A stretch of DNA of 64,000 nucleotides from positions 1 through 64,000 of the forward strand of contig NZ_AFPB01000179.1 of assembly GCF_000218485.1 (NCBI RefSeq). Reading direction: 5' to 3'. This stretch comes from Aquimarina agarivorans. GTDB taxonomy: Bacteria; Bacteroidota; Bacteroidia; Flavobacteriales; Flavobacteriaceae. Positions 37,179-47,759 of this stretch are shown here, in pieces. Every line of letters begins with the position of its first letter. The stretch's first letter is position 1. Made by a program: the position numbers and the translations under genes. The notes below the pieces were generated by a model. That model had not been told where the DNA came from and did no database searches. It saw only the letters and a list, made by a program, of their open reading frames with translations.

Positions 37179-38580
37179 TCATTTTATAAGTCTCACATTA
37201 GGGTATTGGCTTTGTAATCCAAACCAAAAAGCATTGTAGCTATGCAGGCGTTTAAGCGTTTTTTCTGTATTTTTAAGTTTTAAAAAGTTTTCTTGTAATT
37301 CCCAAAGTCTTCCACTAATATCTACAGCTTCATTAGTAGTAAAGTTGAATTTTTTAAACTTTATGTTTTGATTATAATAGGCCCTATGTCCTCCTTTTTT
37401 ATCCGTAAATATAACAAAAGGGGTTTGATTAATGCTGTCATGATAAATTGTTTTACGCTGTAAAAACTTTGAATGAATAGCTATAATTTTATCTGTTTCA
37501 GTGGGTGTTTTAATGACTAAAACTTCATCTTTTTTTTGTAATCTTTTGTCTAGCTTAGGTACAGGAAACATTAACTCATCAGTTGCAAAATAATTTTTGT
37601 AAGCAATTCCATCATTATAATTTCTTTTATAACCAGTGTTTAATGAAAGTACTTTTGTGTCTGGATGTGTTTTTTTTCATTCGCTCCAGGTAGTGTAGTG
37701 GTCACTACGCTGAGGTATGCTAACTGAATATTTTTGTTCACTAATGATCCAATGACTGGTTTACCTAAGGTAGTGCTCCAAAGCGATTGTGTTTTTTTTG
37801 ATCATACATTAATTTATTAGAACGGTATAAAAAGTCGCTGGTTCCAAGTTGATACTGTACGCCTTTGTGTAGTGTTTTGTACAAAATAACAGTTCCACAC
37901 AAGGTGCAGTATACGCCAGCAACGGGAGTGTTGCCAATAGTGTCTGTAAAAAGTTCGTGCCAAGCTAAAATTCGTTTTGGGTATGCATTTGCTTTTCCAT
38001 TTATTTCAATACCAAAAACAATATCATTATTATTTAAATAAGTGGCTTTTTCGGCAGATATCATCTTAGGATTTCTCAGCGGAGGAATGCCGTCCTGTTT
38101 TACGCCACCCCAACGTACTTCATCTAGCCTAATTTTAGTAAGTTGTGCCCTGTTATAAAAGTATTTTGAAAATTTGGGGTCAATAAGGCTATGTAATTTT
38201 GCTTTGAATGTAAAATAATTTGAATTGTAACACTCTGGTCTGTTCCAAATATCAATATACCAATCATTGTAAGAGGCTTTTGCGTTTAAATTTGTGTGCT
38301 CTTTCAAGATTTGCAATAGTTGTTGTCTAATCCTATTATTATCTATAAAGTATAACGTTTCCACAAGTAAAATTTCATCGCTACTCTGCCAGTTATGTCT
38401 GATTTGTTTAAAAGTATTCGTACGTGCAAATGTATTTGCAGGCTTAAATAAATCTAAAAAGTATTCGAATTTGGCTTTTTTTGTTAGGTTAAAGTTCCTT
38501 TCTAAATTTTGGTGTTGAATTTCACTTCCATATAGTGACAAAGAAATAACGAAAAGAAAAGTAATTACTGCATTTTTCAT
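37179..38580 (-). pseudogene. DUF3179-domain protein, inactivated by three lesions
   Basis: Read on the minus strand, the first frame (38580 down to 37765) has a signal peptide and the DUF3179 hallmarks AYPKRILAWHEL and VAGVYCTLCGTVILY. The last frame (37571 down to 37179) carries FPVPKLDKRLQKKDEVLVIK. Between them, translation in shifting frames recovers the missing family sequence (SLWSTTLGKPVIGSLV, then THPDTKVLSLNTGYKRNY), so I can place the lesions. They are a run of eight T on plus (37792-37799) that shifts frame, a 5-bp tandem duplication (GTAGT at 37690-37694 and 37695-37699), and a TGA at 37677-37679 where TGG is expected. The intact protein would be about 465 residues. Family function unknown. 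Confidence 0.85.
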
Positions 38581-38764
38581 AACCTTATTTTATTAAAATA
38601 AGTCGGCAATTAAAAAGAATAATTACTTAGCTACTATGTTGCTCAAGCAAATGATTTAAATTTTTGTTTGAATACAAATCATTTAATAAAAAAATTTCAG
38701 CCATTATAACAATAATGATTTAGAGCTTACATCAAAAATAATACAGCTATTGGTGTTAAATTAA

Positions 38765-38902
38765 ACTGGTTCTGATTATAAATTACTTGAATAATAATTA
38801 GATATTTTTTTGATGATAAAGAAAATATAAGCCTAGCTTCAGGTACAATAAAATATCAAGTGAGAACAAACTATTTATATGAGAAATTTAACGCCTAACA
38901 GT
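38765..38902 (-). repeat. Interspersed MITE-like repeat, copy C (inverted)
   Basis: Reverse-oriented copy. On plus it begins ACTGGTTCTGATTATAAATT and ends GAGAAATTTAACGCCTAACA; its minus-strand reading has CACTTGATATTTTATTG, GAAGCTAGGCTTATATTTTC and CAAGTAATTTATAATCAGAA, all shared with the other copies. It lies in the 583-base gap between the DUF3179 pseudogene and the spondin-domain gene. Confidence 0.7.
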
Positions 38903-39004
38903 TATTAATAGTAAAAATAGTACTGTACCTTTTAAAGGAGTACTCATTTTGAACTGCAACACAGTAAAACTTAAGTGTAGGTTTTGTTTTAGGGTGTTTT
39001 TTTG

Positions 39005-39035
39005 ATTCACTTTTAAGTGCTTAAATTCACTTTTA
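39005..39035 (+). promoter_or_regulatory. Two direct repeats upstream of the spondin-domain gene
   Basis: The 11-mer ATTCACTTTTA occurs at 39005-39015 and again at 39025-39035, a 20-base period that would place both on the same face of the helix. It is about 130 bases before the start codon. It is a candidate binding site for a dimeric regulator; the protein is unknown. Confidence 0.4.
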
Positions 39036-39163
39036 GGCGGATATACTCATTATAGTATTTGTGATTTTCATTTTTAAAGTTCAAATTTCCAATTTCAGTT
39101 TATTTCATTTTATCAAGCTTGAGCTGTACACTAAAATTGTACCATTAATCAGAAAAATTAAAT

Positions 39164-40597
39164 ATGAAAAATTTAGTAAAAAAGGTATTAGTTTTAGCGG
39201 GTATGCTAGCAATACTATCTTGCCAGGATGACGATATTGCTGTTGCAGAAAATCCAGAAGCACCTTCTGGAGAAGTAATGGATGATGTGGCAGAGATAGC
39301 AACCACCACATTTGATGTTACTATTCGTAACACAGTAAATATTTTAAACACTAAAGTATTTAACACGCCAGTTGGAGCAGCTGAACCAGGTCCGGCAGCG
39401 GCTAAAGATGCGTATTATGAAATTGATTTTAAAGCGGCGCCAGGGACTTATTTAAGCTTTGCAACAATGCAAGCTGCCACCAACGATTGGTTTTTTGCTC
39501 CAAAAGAATCAGGGATTAAATTATTTGATGATTCAGGAGCTCCTGTAACTGGTGATGTAACAAGCCAGATTTATTTGTGGGATTCAGGAACTGAAAATGA
39601 AGATCCAGAGTTTATTGCCACTGCTCCTAATGGTCAAACTGAGGGCGAGCCTGATGCAGATACTAGCGTAAGAGTAGTTAAAGAAGATGTGACTCCTTAT
39701 TTAAAAGTAGATTTAGCTTGGAATTCAACAACAAAAACTTTTACTCTTAAATTAATTAATGTAGTGGGTAATGAAGCTGCAAAGCCAATTATATTAACTC
39801 CTGGATTAATAGTTTTACACGCTCAAAAAGCTGCTTTATTTAGTGTAGGAGAACCAGATAGAGGGTTCGGTTTAAAGGAAATAGCTGAAGGCGGAATGCC
39901 AAAAAAATTATACGACTGGTTTAAAGAAGAAGGTACTACAGAAGGTGCTTTTTTAAGAATGTCAGCTTCTTTAGTAAAATTTTCACCTGCATTAATTTAT
40001 GCTTTTGATGGGAAAGAGGGAGCTAAGGATCCATTTTTTACTCAAGGTGAAGCTGCTGTAGTAAATAGTGGTCTTGAAGAATTGGCAGAAGATGGAAACA
40101 GAAGTGTGGCTTATAATTACATTAAAGATGAACTTAACATTCCTGTGGCAGCTAGTAATGAAGAAATGCCAATAGGACCAGGACAAGAATTTACATTTAC
40201 AATCGAAGTGCCTACAAATAAAGATTATAAGTTTAGTTTATTGACGATGTTAGTGCCATCAAATGATTGGTTTATTAGTCATAATACGGCTGGTTTGGCT
40301 TTATTTGACGAGGAAGGAAATCCAATGACTTATAGCAATGCAGGTACCAAAACGTATTTATATGATGCAGGTACTGAAGCTGATCAACCTATTGGTGCTG
40401 GAAATTATCAGGCATCTATTCAAATGGGACCAAATGAAGGTCCAGCCGATGCAGATACAACGGTAAGACGTGTACCAATGATTATGGACGGTCAGTTTGG
40501 TAAAGATGTAGTAATTGGCGGAGGAGCCGGAGTAACATGGAATGGCGACCCAAGAGGAGGATATAACTTTATTGAAGTTGATATTACGCCAAGGTAA
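39164..40597 (+). CDS. Spondin-domain lipoprotein
   Basis: A 477-residue secreted lipoprotein (signal with lipobox ILSC, about Cys20, followed by DDD). The body contains spondin_N-like features twice. The N-terminal half has SFATMQAATNDWFFAPKESG and YLWDSGTENEDP. The middle has GLIVLHAQKAALFSVGEPDR and GLKEIAEGG, and the C-terminal half repeats SLLTMLVPSNDWFISHN and YLYDAGTEADQP. Thus it is one complete spondin unit plus a partial duplicate. In marine Flavobacteriia such proteins are common but uncharacterised; binding of a surface or extracellular ligand is a reasonable guess. Its terminator follows closely. Confidence 0.82.
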   Translation: MKNLVKKVLVLAGMLAILSCQDDDIAVAENPEAPSGEVMDDVAEIATTTFDVTIRNTVNILNTKVFNTPVGAAEPGPAAAKDAYYEIDFKAAPGTYLSFATMQAATNDWFFAPKESGIKLFDDSGAPVTGDVTSQIYLWDSGTENEDPEFIATAPNGQTEGEPDADTSVRVVKEDVTPYLKVDLAWNSTTKTFTLKLINVVGNEAAKPIILTPGLIVLHAQKAALFSVGEPDRGFGLKEIAEGGMPKKLYDWFKEEGTTEGAFLRMSASLVKFSPALIYAFDGKEGAKDPFFTQGEAAVVNSGLEELAEDGNRSVAYNYIKDELNIPVAASNEEMPIGPGQEFTFTIEVPTNKDYKFSLLTMLVPSNDWFISHNTAGLALFDEEGNPMTYSNAGTKTYLYDAGTEADQPIGAGNYQASIQMGPNEGPADADTTVRRVPMIMDGQFGKDVVIGGGAGVTWNGDPRGGYNFIEVDITPR

Positions 40598-40628
40598 TAT
40601 AATTTTAAGTTACTAGTTTGAATAAATA

Positions 40629-40661
40629 AGAGGCTACCAAAAAGGTAGCCTTTTTTATTTT
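40629..40661 (+). terminator. Intrinsic terminator of the spondin-domain gene
   Basis: AGGCTACC and GGTAGCCT form a perfect 8-bp stem with loop AAAAA, followed by TTTTT. Confidence 0.88.
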
Positions 40662-40688
40662 TGTAAGTATGACGCTTCTTATATTAAT

Positions 40689-40892
40689 ATCGTTTCCGAC
40701 ATTAAATTTAACCATTCAGATTTGTTCTTTTTCATTTGATACTTAGAAATAAAAAAGTACCGAAGCTAAACCTACCTTTTTTTTATTCATATTTACGTCA
40801 TAACAACACAAAGCTATGCCTATTTTTTCCTTCTAGTGCAAACAAATAAAACCGAAGCTTAATTTGAGCAATTTAAAAGCAGAACGGGTGCG
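40689..40892 (+). repeat. Interspersed MITE-like repeat, copy D (long form)
   Basis: Starts ATCGTTTCCGACATTAAATT and ends GAGCAATTTAAAAGCAGAAC. About 45 bases longer than the other copies because the central AAGCTA-CCTA block occurs twice (40763-40775 and 40810-40823). It lies in the 337-base gap between the convergent spondin and katG genes. Confidence 0.7.
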
Positions 40893-40934
40893 TTTTGTAT
40901 TAATTTTTTTAGTTTGCATAAACGGTTTGTTCTA

Positions 40935-43241
<2,307 letters not shown>

Positions 43242-43258
43242 TTAGTAATTGTTATATG

Positions 43259-43266
43259 CAAATCTA
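43259..43266 (-). promoter_or_regulatory. Predicted -7 promoter box for katG
   Basis: The minus strand reads TAGATTTG (plus CAAATCTA), an exact TAnnTTTG match 30 bases before the katG ATG. No OxyR-like or Fur/PerR-like palindrome was recognised in the flanking sequence. Confidence 0.45.
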
Positions 43267-43507
43267 TGCAGATTACTTATTAATTTTATTGAAAGTAATC
43301 GATATGTCTTATAGTTAAATAAAAAGTGCTAATGAAGTTAGTAAATTTATTCAACACTTTTTTGCTTTAACTTATTTGTTTTTAGAGTGTAGCGTTTATA
43401 GAAATGTGATTGTTTCACAATTAGCATCTAATGGTTTACATTTCATTTATAATTTAAAAAGGCACTTATATATTCTTTTTGAGAACGTTTTAAATAAATT
43501 CATACAA

Positions 43508-43515
43508 TACATTTG
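43508..43515 (+). promoter_or_regulatory. Predicted -7 promoter box upstream of topoisomerase IB
   Basis: TACATTTG matches TAnnTTTG. A transcript starting just after it would read a 15-codon frame, then the terminator at 43586-43622, then topoisomerase IB. Confidence 0.45.
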
Positions 43516-43535
43516 AACCAAGATTGTATTAGGTT

Positions 43536-43583
43536 ATGAATAGCATAGTTTTAACTATAACATTTGTAAACATTGTTAGTTAG
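43536..43583 (+). other. 15-codon mini-ORF in the topoisomerase IB leader
   Basis: ATG at 43536 opens MNSIVLTITFVNIVS, ending in TAG (43581-43583) three bases before the terminator stem. Its composition (Ile, Val, Thr, Leu) resembles regulatory leader peptides, but there is no amino-acid operon downstream, so coding status is speculative. Confidence 0.3.
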
Positions 43584-43585
43584 GT

Positions 43586-43622
43586 TTTAATCTCGCTGGT
43601 TTTCTGGCGAGATTATTTTTTA
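43586..43622 (+). terminator. Intrinsic terminator in the 5' region of topoisomerase IB
   Basis: TAATCTCGC and GCGAGATTA form a perfect 9-bp stem followed by a long T run. It ends 22 bases before the topoisomerase ATG, and no annotated plus-strand gene precedes it: katG upstream is divergent. It is therefore either an attenuator or the end of a short RNA. Confidence 0.85.
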
Positions 43623-43643
43623 TAACCCCATAGGCTTATAATT

Positions 43644-44735
43644 ATGGAAAAATTCACTGCAGCATTTTGGAAATCTTTATATAGCACCCCTGAACTTGTT
43701 ATTGATAAGCTAGACTTGTTTTATGTATCTGATAAACAACTTAGTATAAAAAGGGTGAAAAAAGGTGCTAATTTTTGCTATTACAATAACAGTCACCTAA
43801 TAAAATCAAAAAAAACTGTTGATCGTATTACTAAATTGGTCATTCCACCTGCGTGGAAGAATGTGTTAATTTCTGAAATTGAAAATGGACATTTACAAGC
43901 GGTTGGTCGTGATGCTAAAAACCGAAAACAATACCGTTATCATCCATTGTGGAGCAAAGTTCGAAATCAAGGCAAGTTTTACAGAATGACGGAATTTGGT
44001 AAAGACTTACCAAAAATTAGAGCCAAAGTTGATCGTGATTTAGAGCAGAAAAAGTGGACCAAAACTAAAGTTTTGGCTTTGATTATAAGATTGCTTGAAG
44101 AAACCCATATTAGAATTGGAAATGACCAATATGCAAAAAGAAATAAAACTTACGGACTTTCTACCTTAAGGAATAGGCACTTGGAATTGTATAACGATAA
44201 GCTAAAATTTAATTTTGTTGGAAAAAAAGGTAAAAAACACGCAGTAACTCTAAAAAATAAAAAGTTAATTAAATTAGTACTAAAATGTGAAGAAATACCT
44301 GGTTGGGAATTATTTCAGTATTACGATGCAAACGGAGCTAAACATTCAATAGATAGTGGTTTGGTGAATGAATATTTACAAGAAATTACGGGAAACTCAT
44401 TTACAGCAAAGGATTTTAGAACATGGTCAGCTACTCAATTGTTTTTTGAATCTTTAGCTACATTTAAAGTTACAGATAAGAAAAAAAAGCTTCATAAGAA
44501 TATTTTGGAAGCTTATGATAAAACGGCAAAGGAACTAGGGAATACTCGGAATGTATGTAAAAAATATTATGTACACCCTATTTTGCCTTCGTTATACGAG
44601 GATGGAAAATTGCAAAAACATGTTAATAAACTAAATGAGGAGTCCTTGAGCAAAAAATACATGTCACCTTCGGAAGTAATAGTTTTGAACATTTTGAAGG
44701 ATTATCAACCCAAATTTAGTAGTACATCGTTTTAG
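43644..44735 (+). CDS. DNA topoisomerase IB (poxvirus-like)
   Basis: A 363-residue type IB topoisomerase that relaxes supercoils through a 3'-phosphotyrosyl intermediate. It has the N-terminal binding domain and the catalytic domain with Arg in THIRIGNDQYAK (Arg157), the Lys loop FVGKKGKKH, Arg259 in KDFRTW and the nucleophile Tyr309 in NVCKKYYVHP. The usual bacterial signature GNTPAVCRKSYIHP is recognisable here as GNTRNVCKKYYVHP. Length is normal. The upstream terminator and mini-ORF suggest its expression may be conditional. Confidence 0.93.
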   Translation: MEKFTAAFWKSLYSTPELVIDKLDLFYVSDKQLSIKRVKKGANFCYYNNSHLIKSKKTVDRITKLVIPPAWKNVLISEIENGHLQAVGRDAKNRKQYRYHPLWSKVRNQGKFYRMTEFGKDLPKIRAKVDRDLEQKKWTKTKVLALIIRLLEETHIRIGNDQYAKRNKTYGLSTLRNRHLELYNDKLKFNFVGKKGKKHAVTLKNKKLIKLVLKCEEIPGWELFQYYDANGAKHSIDSGLVNEYLQEITGNSFTAKDFRTWSATQLFFESLATFKVTDKKKKLHKNILEAYDKTAKELGNTRNVCKKYYVHPILPSLYEDGKLQKHVNKLNEESLSKKYMSPSEVIVLNILKDYQPKFSSTSF

Positions 44736-44870
44736 TGTAGCTCTCATACTTATTTTAAGCCTAACGCGTTGTTATTTAAAAAGTTTGGGTTTTTTTAAGA
44801 TTGTATATTATTTGCTATCAGACAATTCCTTTTTTTTTACTAAATTCTACCCTAGTAATTGGTAAATACC

Positions 44871-44916
44871 AGTATCCAAAAGATGATTTCGTCCCCAAAA
44901 TCATCTTTTGGATACT
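44871..44916 (+). promoter_or_regulatory. 19-bp perfect palindrome upstream of the GH3 gene
   Basis: AGTATCCAAAAGATGATTT (44871-44889) and its exact reverse complement (44898-44916) flank an eight-base loop CGTCCCCA. It ends 14 bases before the preferred ATG at 44930. No T run follows, so it is not a standard terminator; it may be an operator or a leader hairpin. Confidence 0.75.
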
Positions 44917-44929
44917 AATCATTAATACT

Positions 44930-47269
44930 ATGCAACAATTATATGTACCTCGGGTACACTCAATATTCAAATTTATTAGGAATAAAGTAAATTACATTTC
45001 ATCAGATTATTTTACAGTTTTTGTATATCCATTTTTTTATAAAAATGCAATCATCTTTTTTTTAATTTTAGGGGCGTATAGTATTCAAGCTCAAGATAAC
45101 AGGGCTATTGATTTAAAAATTGAAGCCTTAATTGCAAAAATGACTTTGGATCAAAAAGTTGGTCAACTTTCGTTAAGAGGAACTTCGAGTAGAACAAAAT
45201 TATTGCCAGAAGCATTAAAAAAAGAGGTAAAACAAGGAAAAATAGGTGCCTTTTTAAACGTAATGAATAGGGCGTATGTAGATGAATTACAACGGATCGC
45301 GGTAGAGGAAAGTCCTTTGGGGATTCCATTGATTTTTGCACGCGATGTGATCCATGGTTTTAAAACGATATTCCCCATTCCTTTGGGACTAGCAGCATCT
45401 TGGGATGCTGAAACTGCCAAAGCAGCAGCAAGAGTTTCTGCTATTGAAGCTTCTTCATACGGTATCCGTTGGACTTTTGCTCCTATGCTGGATATTACGC
45501 AAGATAGCCGTTGGGGGCGTATTGCGGAATCTCCAGGAGAGGATCCTTACTTAGCCTCGGTATTAGCAAAAGCCTATGTAGAAGGTTTTCAGGATAATGA
45601 TTTAAGTAAGTCTACCAGTTTAGCAGCCTGTGCCAAACATTTTATAGGCTATGGAGCTGCCATTGGCGGGCGGGATTACAATACAGCAATTATCCACGAG
45701 CCGTTATTGCGTAACACTTATTTAAAACCTTTTGAAGCGGCAATTGATGCAGGCGCCGCTACAGTAATGACTTCGTTTAATGAACTTAATGGAGTGCCTG
45801 CCTCAGGAAATAAGTGGTTGCTTAATGAAGTATTACGTAAGGAGCTTGGATTTCATGGTTTTGTAGTAAGCGATTGGAATTCTATTACTGAAATGATAGC
45901 CCACAGCTATGCTGAAAATGAAAAGCACGCGGCAGCATTGGGGATAAATGCAGGATTGGATATGGAAATGACCAGTAAATCCTATGAAAATTATATCAAA
46001 CAGTTGCTGAAAGAGAAAAAAATAACAGAAACTCAGCTAGACTTTTTGGTAAGTAATATTCTTAGAGTAAAATTTCGGCTAAATTTATTTGAAAAACCTT
46101 ACCGTTTAAAAAAACATACGGGGAATTTTTACAGTCAGGAGCATATGGATTTGGCTAAAAATGCAGCTATCCGGAGTAGTGTCTTACTTAAAAATAATCA
46201 GGGATTACTTCCCTTAAATAAACTAACTAAAGTAGCTGTAATCGGTCCGTTAGCAAATGCACCGCATGAGCAATTGGGGACTTGGACTTTTGATGGTGAC
46301 CAGGCCTATTCAGTAACACCATTACAGGCTTTTAAAAACAATAAAGTTAATTTTAATTTTGCAGAAACACTCACTTACAGCAGAGACCAGTCAACCAAAG
46401 CTTTTGATAAAGCTTTAAGAACTGCTCAATCTTCCGATGTTATTTTATTTTTTGGAGGAGAAGAAGCTATCTTGTCAGGGGAAGCACATAGTAGGGCGCA
46501 TATTAATTTACCAGGTCAGCAGGAAGCATTAATCAAAGCATTAGCAAAAACGGGGAAGCCAATAGTATTTGTTATTATGGCTGGACGCCCAATTACACTT
46601 ACAAAAGTTATTGATCAGGTGGACGCTATATTAATGACTTGGCATCCAGGAACCATGGGGGGCGAAGCTATTTATGAAATGCTTTGGGGAAAAAATGAAC
46701 CAGGCGGAAGGTTGCCTATTACCTGGCCCAAAACTTCAGGACAACTACCCTTATTTTACAATCATAAAAATACAGGAAGACCACCAAGTATAAAAAGCTT
46801 TGTGCAAATGGATAGTATTCCCGTAGGTGCTTGGCAAAGTTCCTTAGGTAATACGTCCCATTATTTAGACGTTGGTTTTACTCCTCAATTTCCTTTTGGT
46901 TACGGATTGGGATATACTACATTTAAATATTCTGATGTTAAAATTTCAACCACAAGTATTACCAAAAATGAAAGTTTAGAGGTTTCCGTAACCTTAACAA
47001 ATACTGGTGATAGGGCAGGAGCGGAGCTTGTTCAATTGTATGTACAAGATGTAGTGGGTAGTTTAACGCGACCAGTTAAAGAATTGAAAGGTTTTAAACA
47101 TATTCATTTGGATAAAGGAGCATCAACCATTGTAAAATTTACTTTGAACGCTAATGATTTAATGTTTGTAAACAATACGCTTAAGCCCGTATTGGAAAAG
47201 GGTGAATTCAATATATTTGTTGGGAGTAGTTCGCAATCTTGTATAAAAAAATCTTTTGTCCAAAAATAA
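44930..47269 (+). CDS. GH3 family beta-glucosidase (BglX-like)
   Basis: Exported exo-acting beta-glucosidase. The domain order is typical: GH3 N-terminal barrel with KHFIGYGAAIGGRDYN and the nucleophile Asp in VVSDWNS, GH3 C-terminal domain, and a fibronectin-III-like C-terminal domain (from about LEVSVTLTNTGDRAGAELV). A hydrophobic signal-like stretch (NAIIFFLILGAYSIQAQ) precedes the mature protein. The start is uncertain: the ATG at 44930 gives 779 residues with about 38 residues before the signal. An out-of-frame ATG at 45045 would give a compact signal if the T8 run at 45056-45063 were nine. gntK starts five bases after the stop, suggesting an operon. Confidence 0.9.
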   Translation: MQQLYVPRVHSIFKFIRNKVNYISSDYFTVFVYPFFYKNAIIFFLILGAYSIQAQDNRAIDLKIEALIAKMTLDQKVGQLSLRGTSSRTKLLPEALKKEVKQGKIGAFLNVMNRAYVDELQRIAVEESPLGIPLIFARDVIHGFKTIFPIPLGLAASWDAETAKAAARVSAIEASSYGIRWTFAPMLDITQDSRWGRIAESPGEDPYLASVLAKAYVEGFQDNDLSKSTSLAACAKHFIGYGAAIGGRDYNTAIIHEPLLRNTYLKPFEAAIDAGAATVMTSFNELNGVPASGNKWLLNEVLRKELGFHGFVVSDWNSITEMIAHSYAENEKHAAALGINAGLDMEMTSKSYENYIKQLLKEKKITETQLDFLVSNILRVKFRLNLFEKPYRLKKHTGNFYSQEHMDLAKNAAIRSSVLLKNNQGLLPLNKLTKVAVIGPLANAPHEQLGTWTFDGDQAYSVTPLQAFKNNKVNFNFAETLTYSRDQSTKAFDKALRTAQSSDVILFFGGEEAILSGEAHSRAHINLPGQQEALIKALAKTGKPIVFVIMAGRPITLTKVIDQVDAILMTWHPGTMGGEAIYEMLWGKNEPGGRLPITWPKTSGQLPLFYNHKNTGRPPSIKSFVQMDSIPVGAWQSSLGNTSHYLDVGFTPQFPFGYGLGYTTFKYSDVKISTTSITKNESLEVSVTLTNTGDRAGAELVQLYVQDVVGSLTRPVKELKGFKHIHLDKGASTIVKFTLNANDLMFVNNTLKPVLEKGEFNIFVGSSSQSCIKKSFVQK

Positions 47270-47274
47270 CTAAT

Positions 47275-47757
47275 ATGCTAATTATTGTAATTGGTGTTAG
47301 CGGAAGTGGAAAATCAACCATAGCTAAACTATTGGCTGAAAAGCTAAAAATTAATTATTACGATGCTGATGATTTTCATCCGCAATCCAATATTGATAAA
47401 ATGAAGGGTGGCAATGCATTAAATGATACTGATAGGTTGCCATGGTTACAATTACTGGCTAAAAAGTTGAAAACGTGGGGCGAAAAAGATGGCGCAGTTT
47501 TAGCTTGTTCGGCTTTAAAAGAAAGCTACCGAAATATATTAAGTGAGCAAACAGACCAAATTCATTGGGTATACTTAAAAGGAAGTATTGAAACTATAAA
47601 GGATAGGATACAAAACCGAAAAGGACATTTTATGGATGCTGAATTATTGCAATCGCAGTTTGATGCATTAGAGCCACCGATGTATGGTATTCATGTGGAT
47701 GTCAGGGACACTCCTAAACAAATTGTAGGTTTGCTGCTGCAAGAACTTAAAAACTAA
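47275..47757 (+). CDS. gntK: Gluconokinase
   Basis: Small thermoresistant-type gluconokinase phosphorylating gluconate to 6-phosphogluconate. The 160-residue protein has the P-loop GVSGSGKST (residues 7-15), YYDADDFHPQSNIDKMKGGNAL (substrate-binding) and LKGSIETIKDRIQNRKGHFMD, with the DTPKQIV end of the family. The ATG at 47275 starts exactly at the P-loop strand; the upstream in-frame ATG at 47239 overlaps the GH3 gene. It is between a GH3 glucosidase and a gluconate permease (two bases downstream), a sensible gluconate-use cluster. Confidence 0.94.
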   Translation: MLIIVIGVSGSGKSTIAKLLAEKLKINYYDADDFHPQSNIDKMKGGNALNDTDRLPWLQLLAKKLKTWGEKDGAVLACSALKESYRNILSEQTDQIHWVYLKGSIETIKDRIQNRKGHFMDAELLQSQFDALEPPMYGIHVDVRDTPKQIVGLLLQELKN

Positions 47758-47759
47758 GC

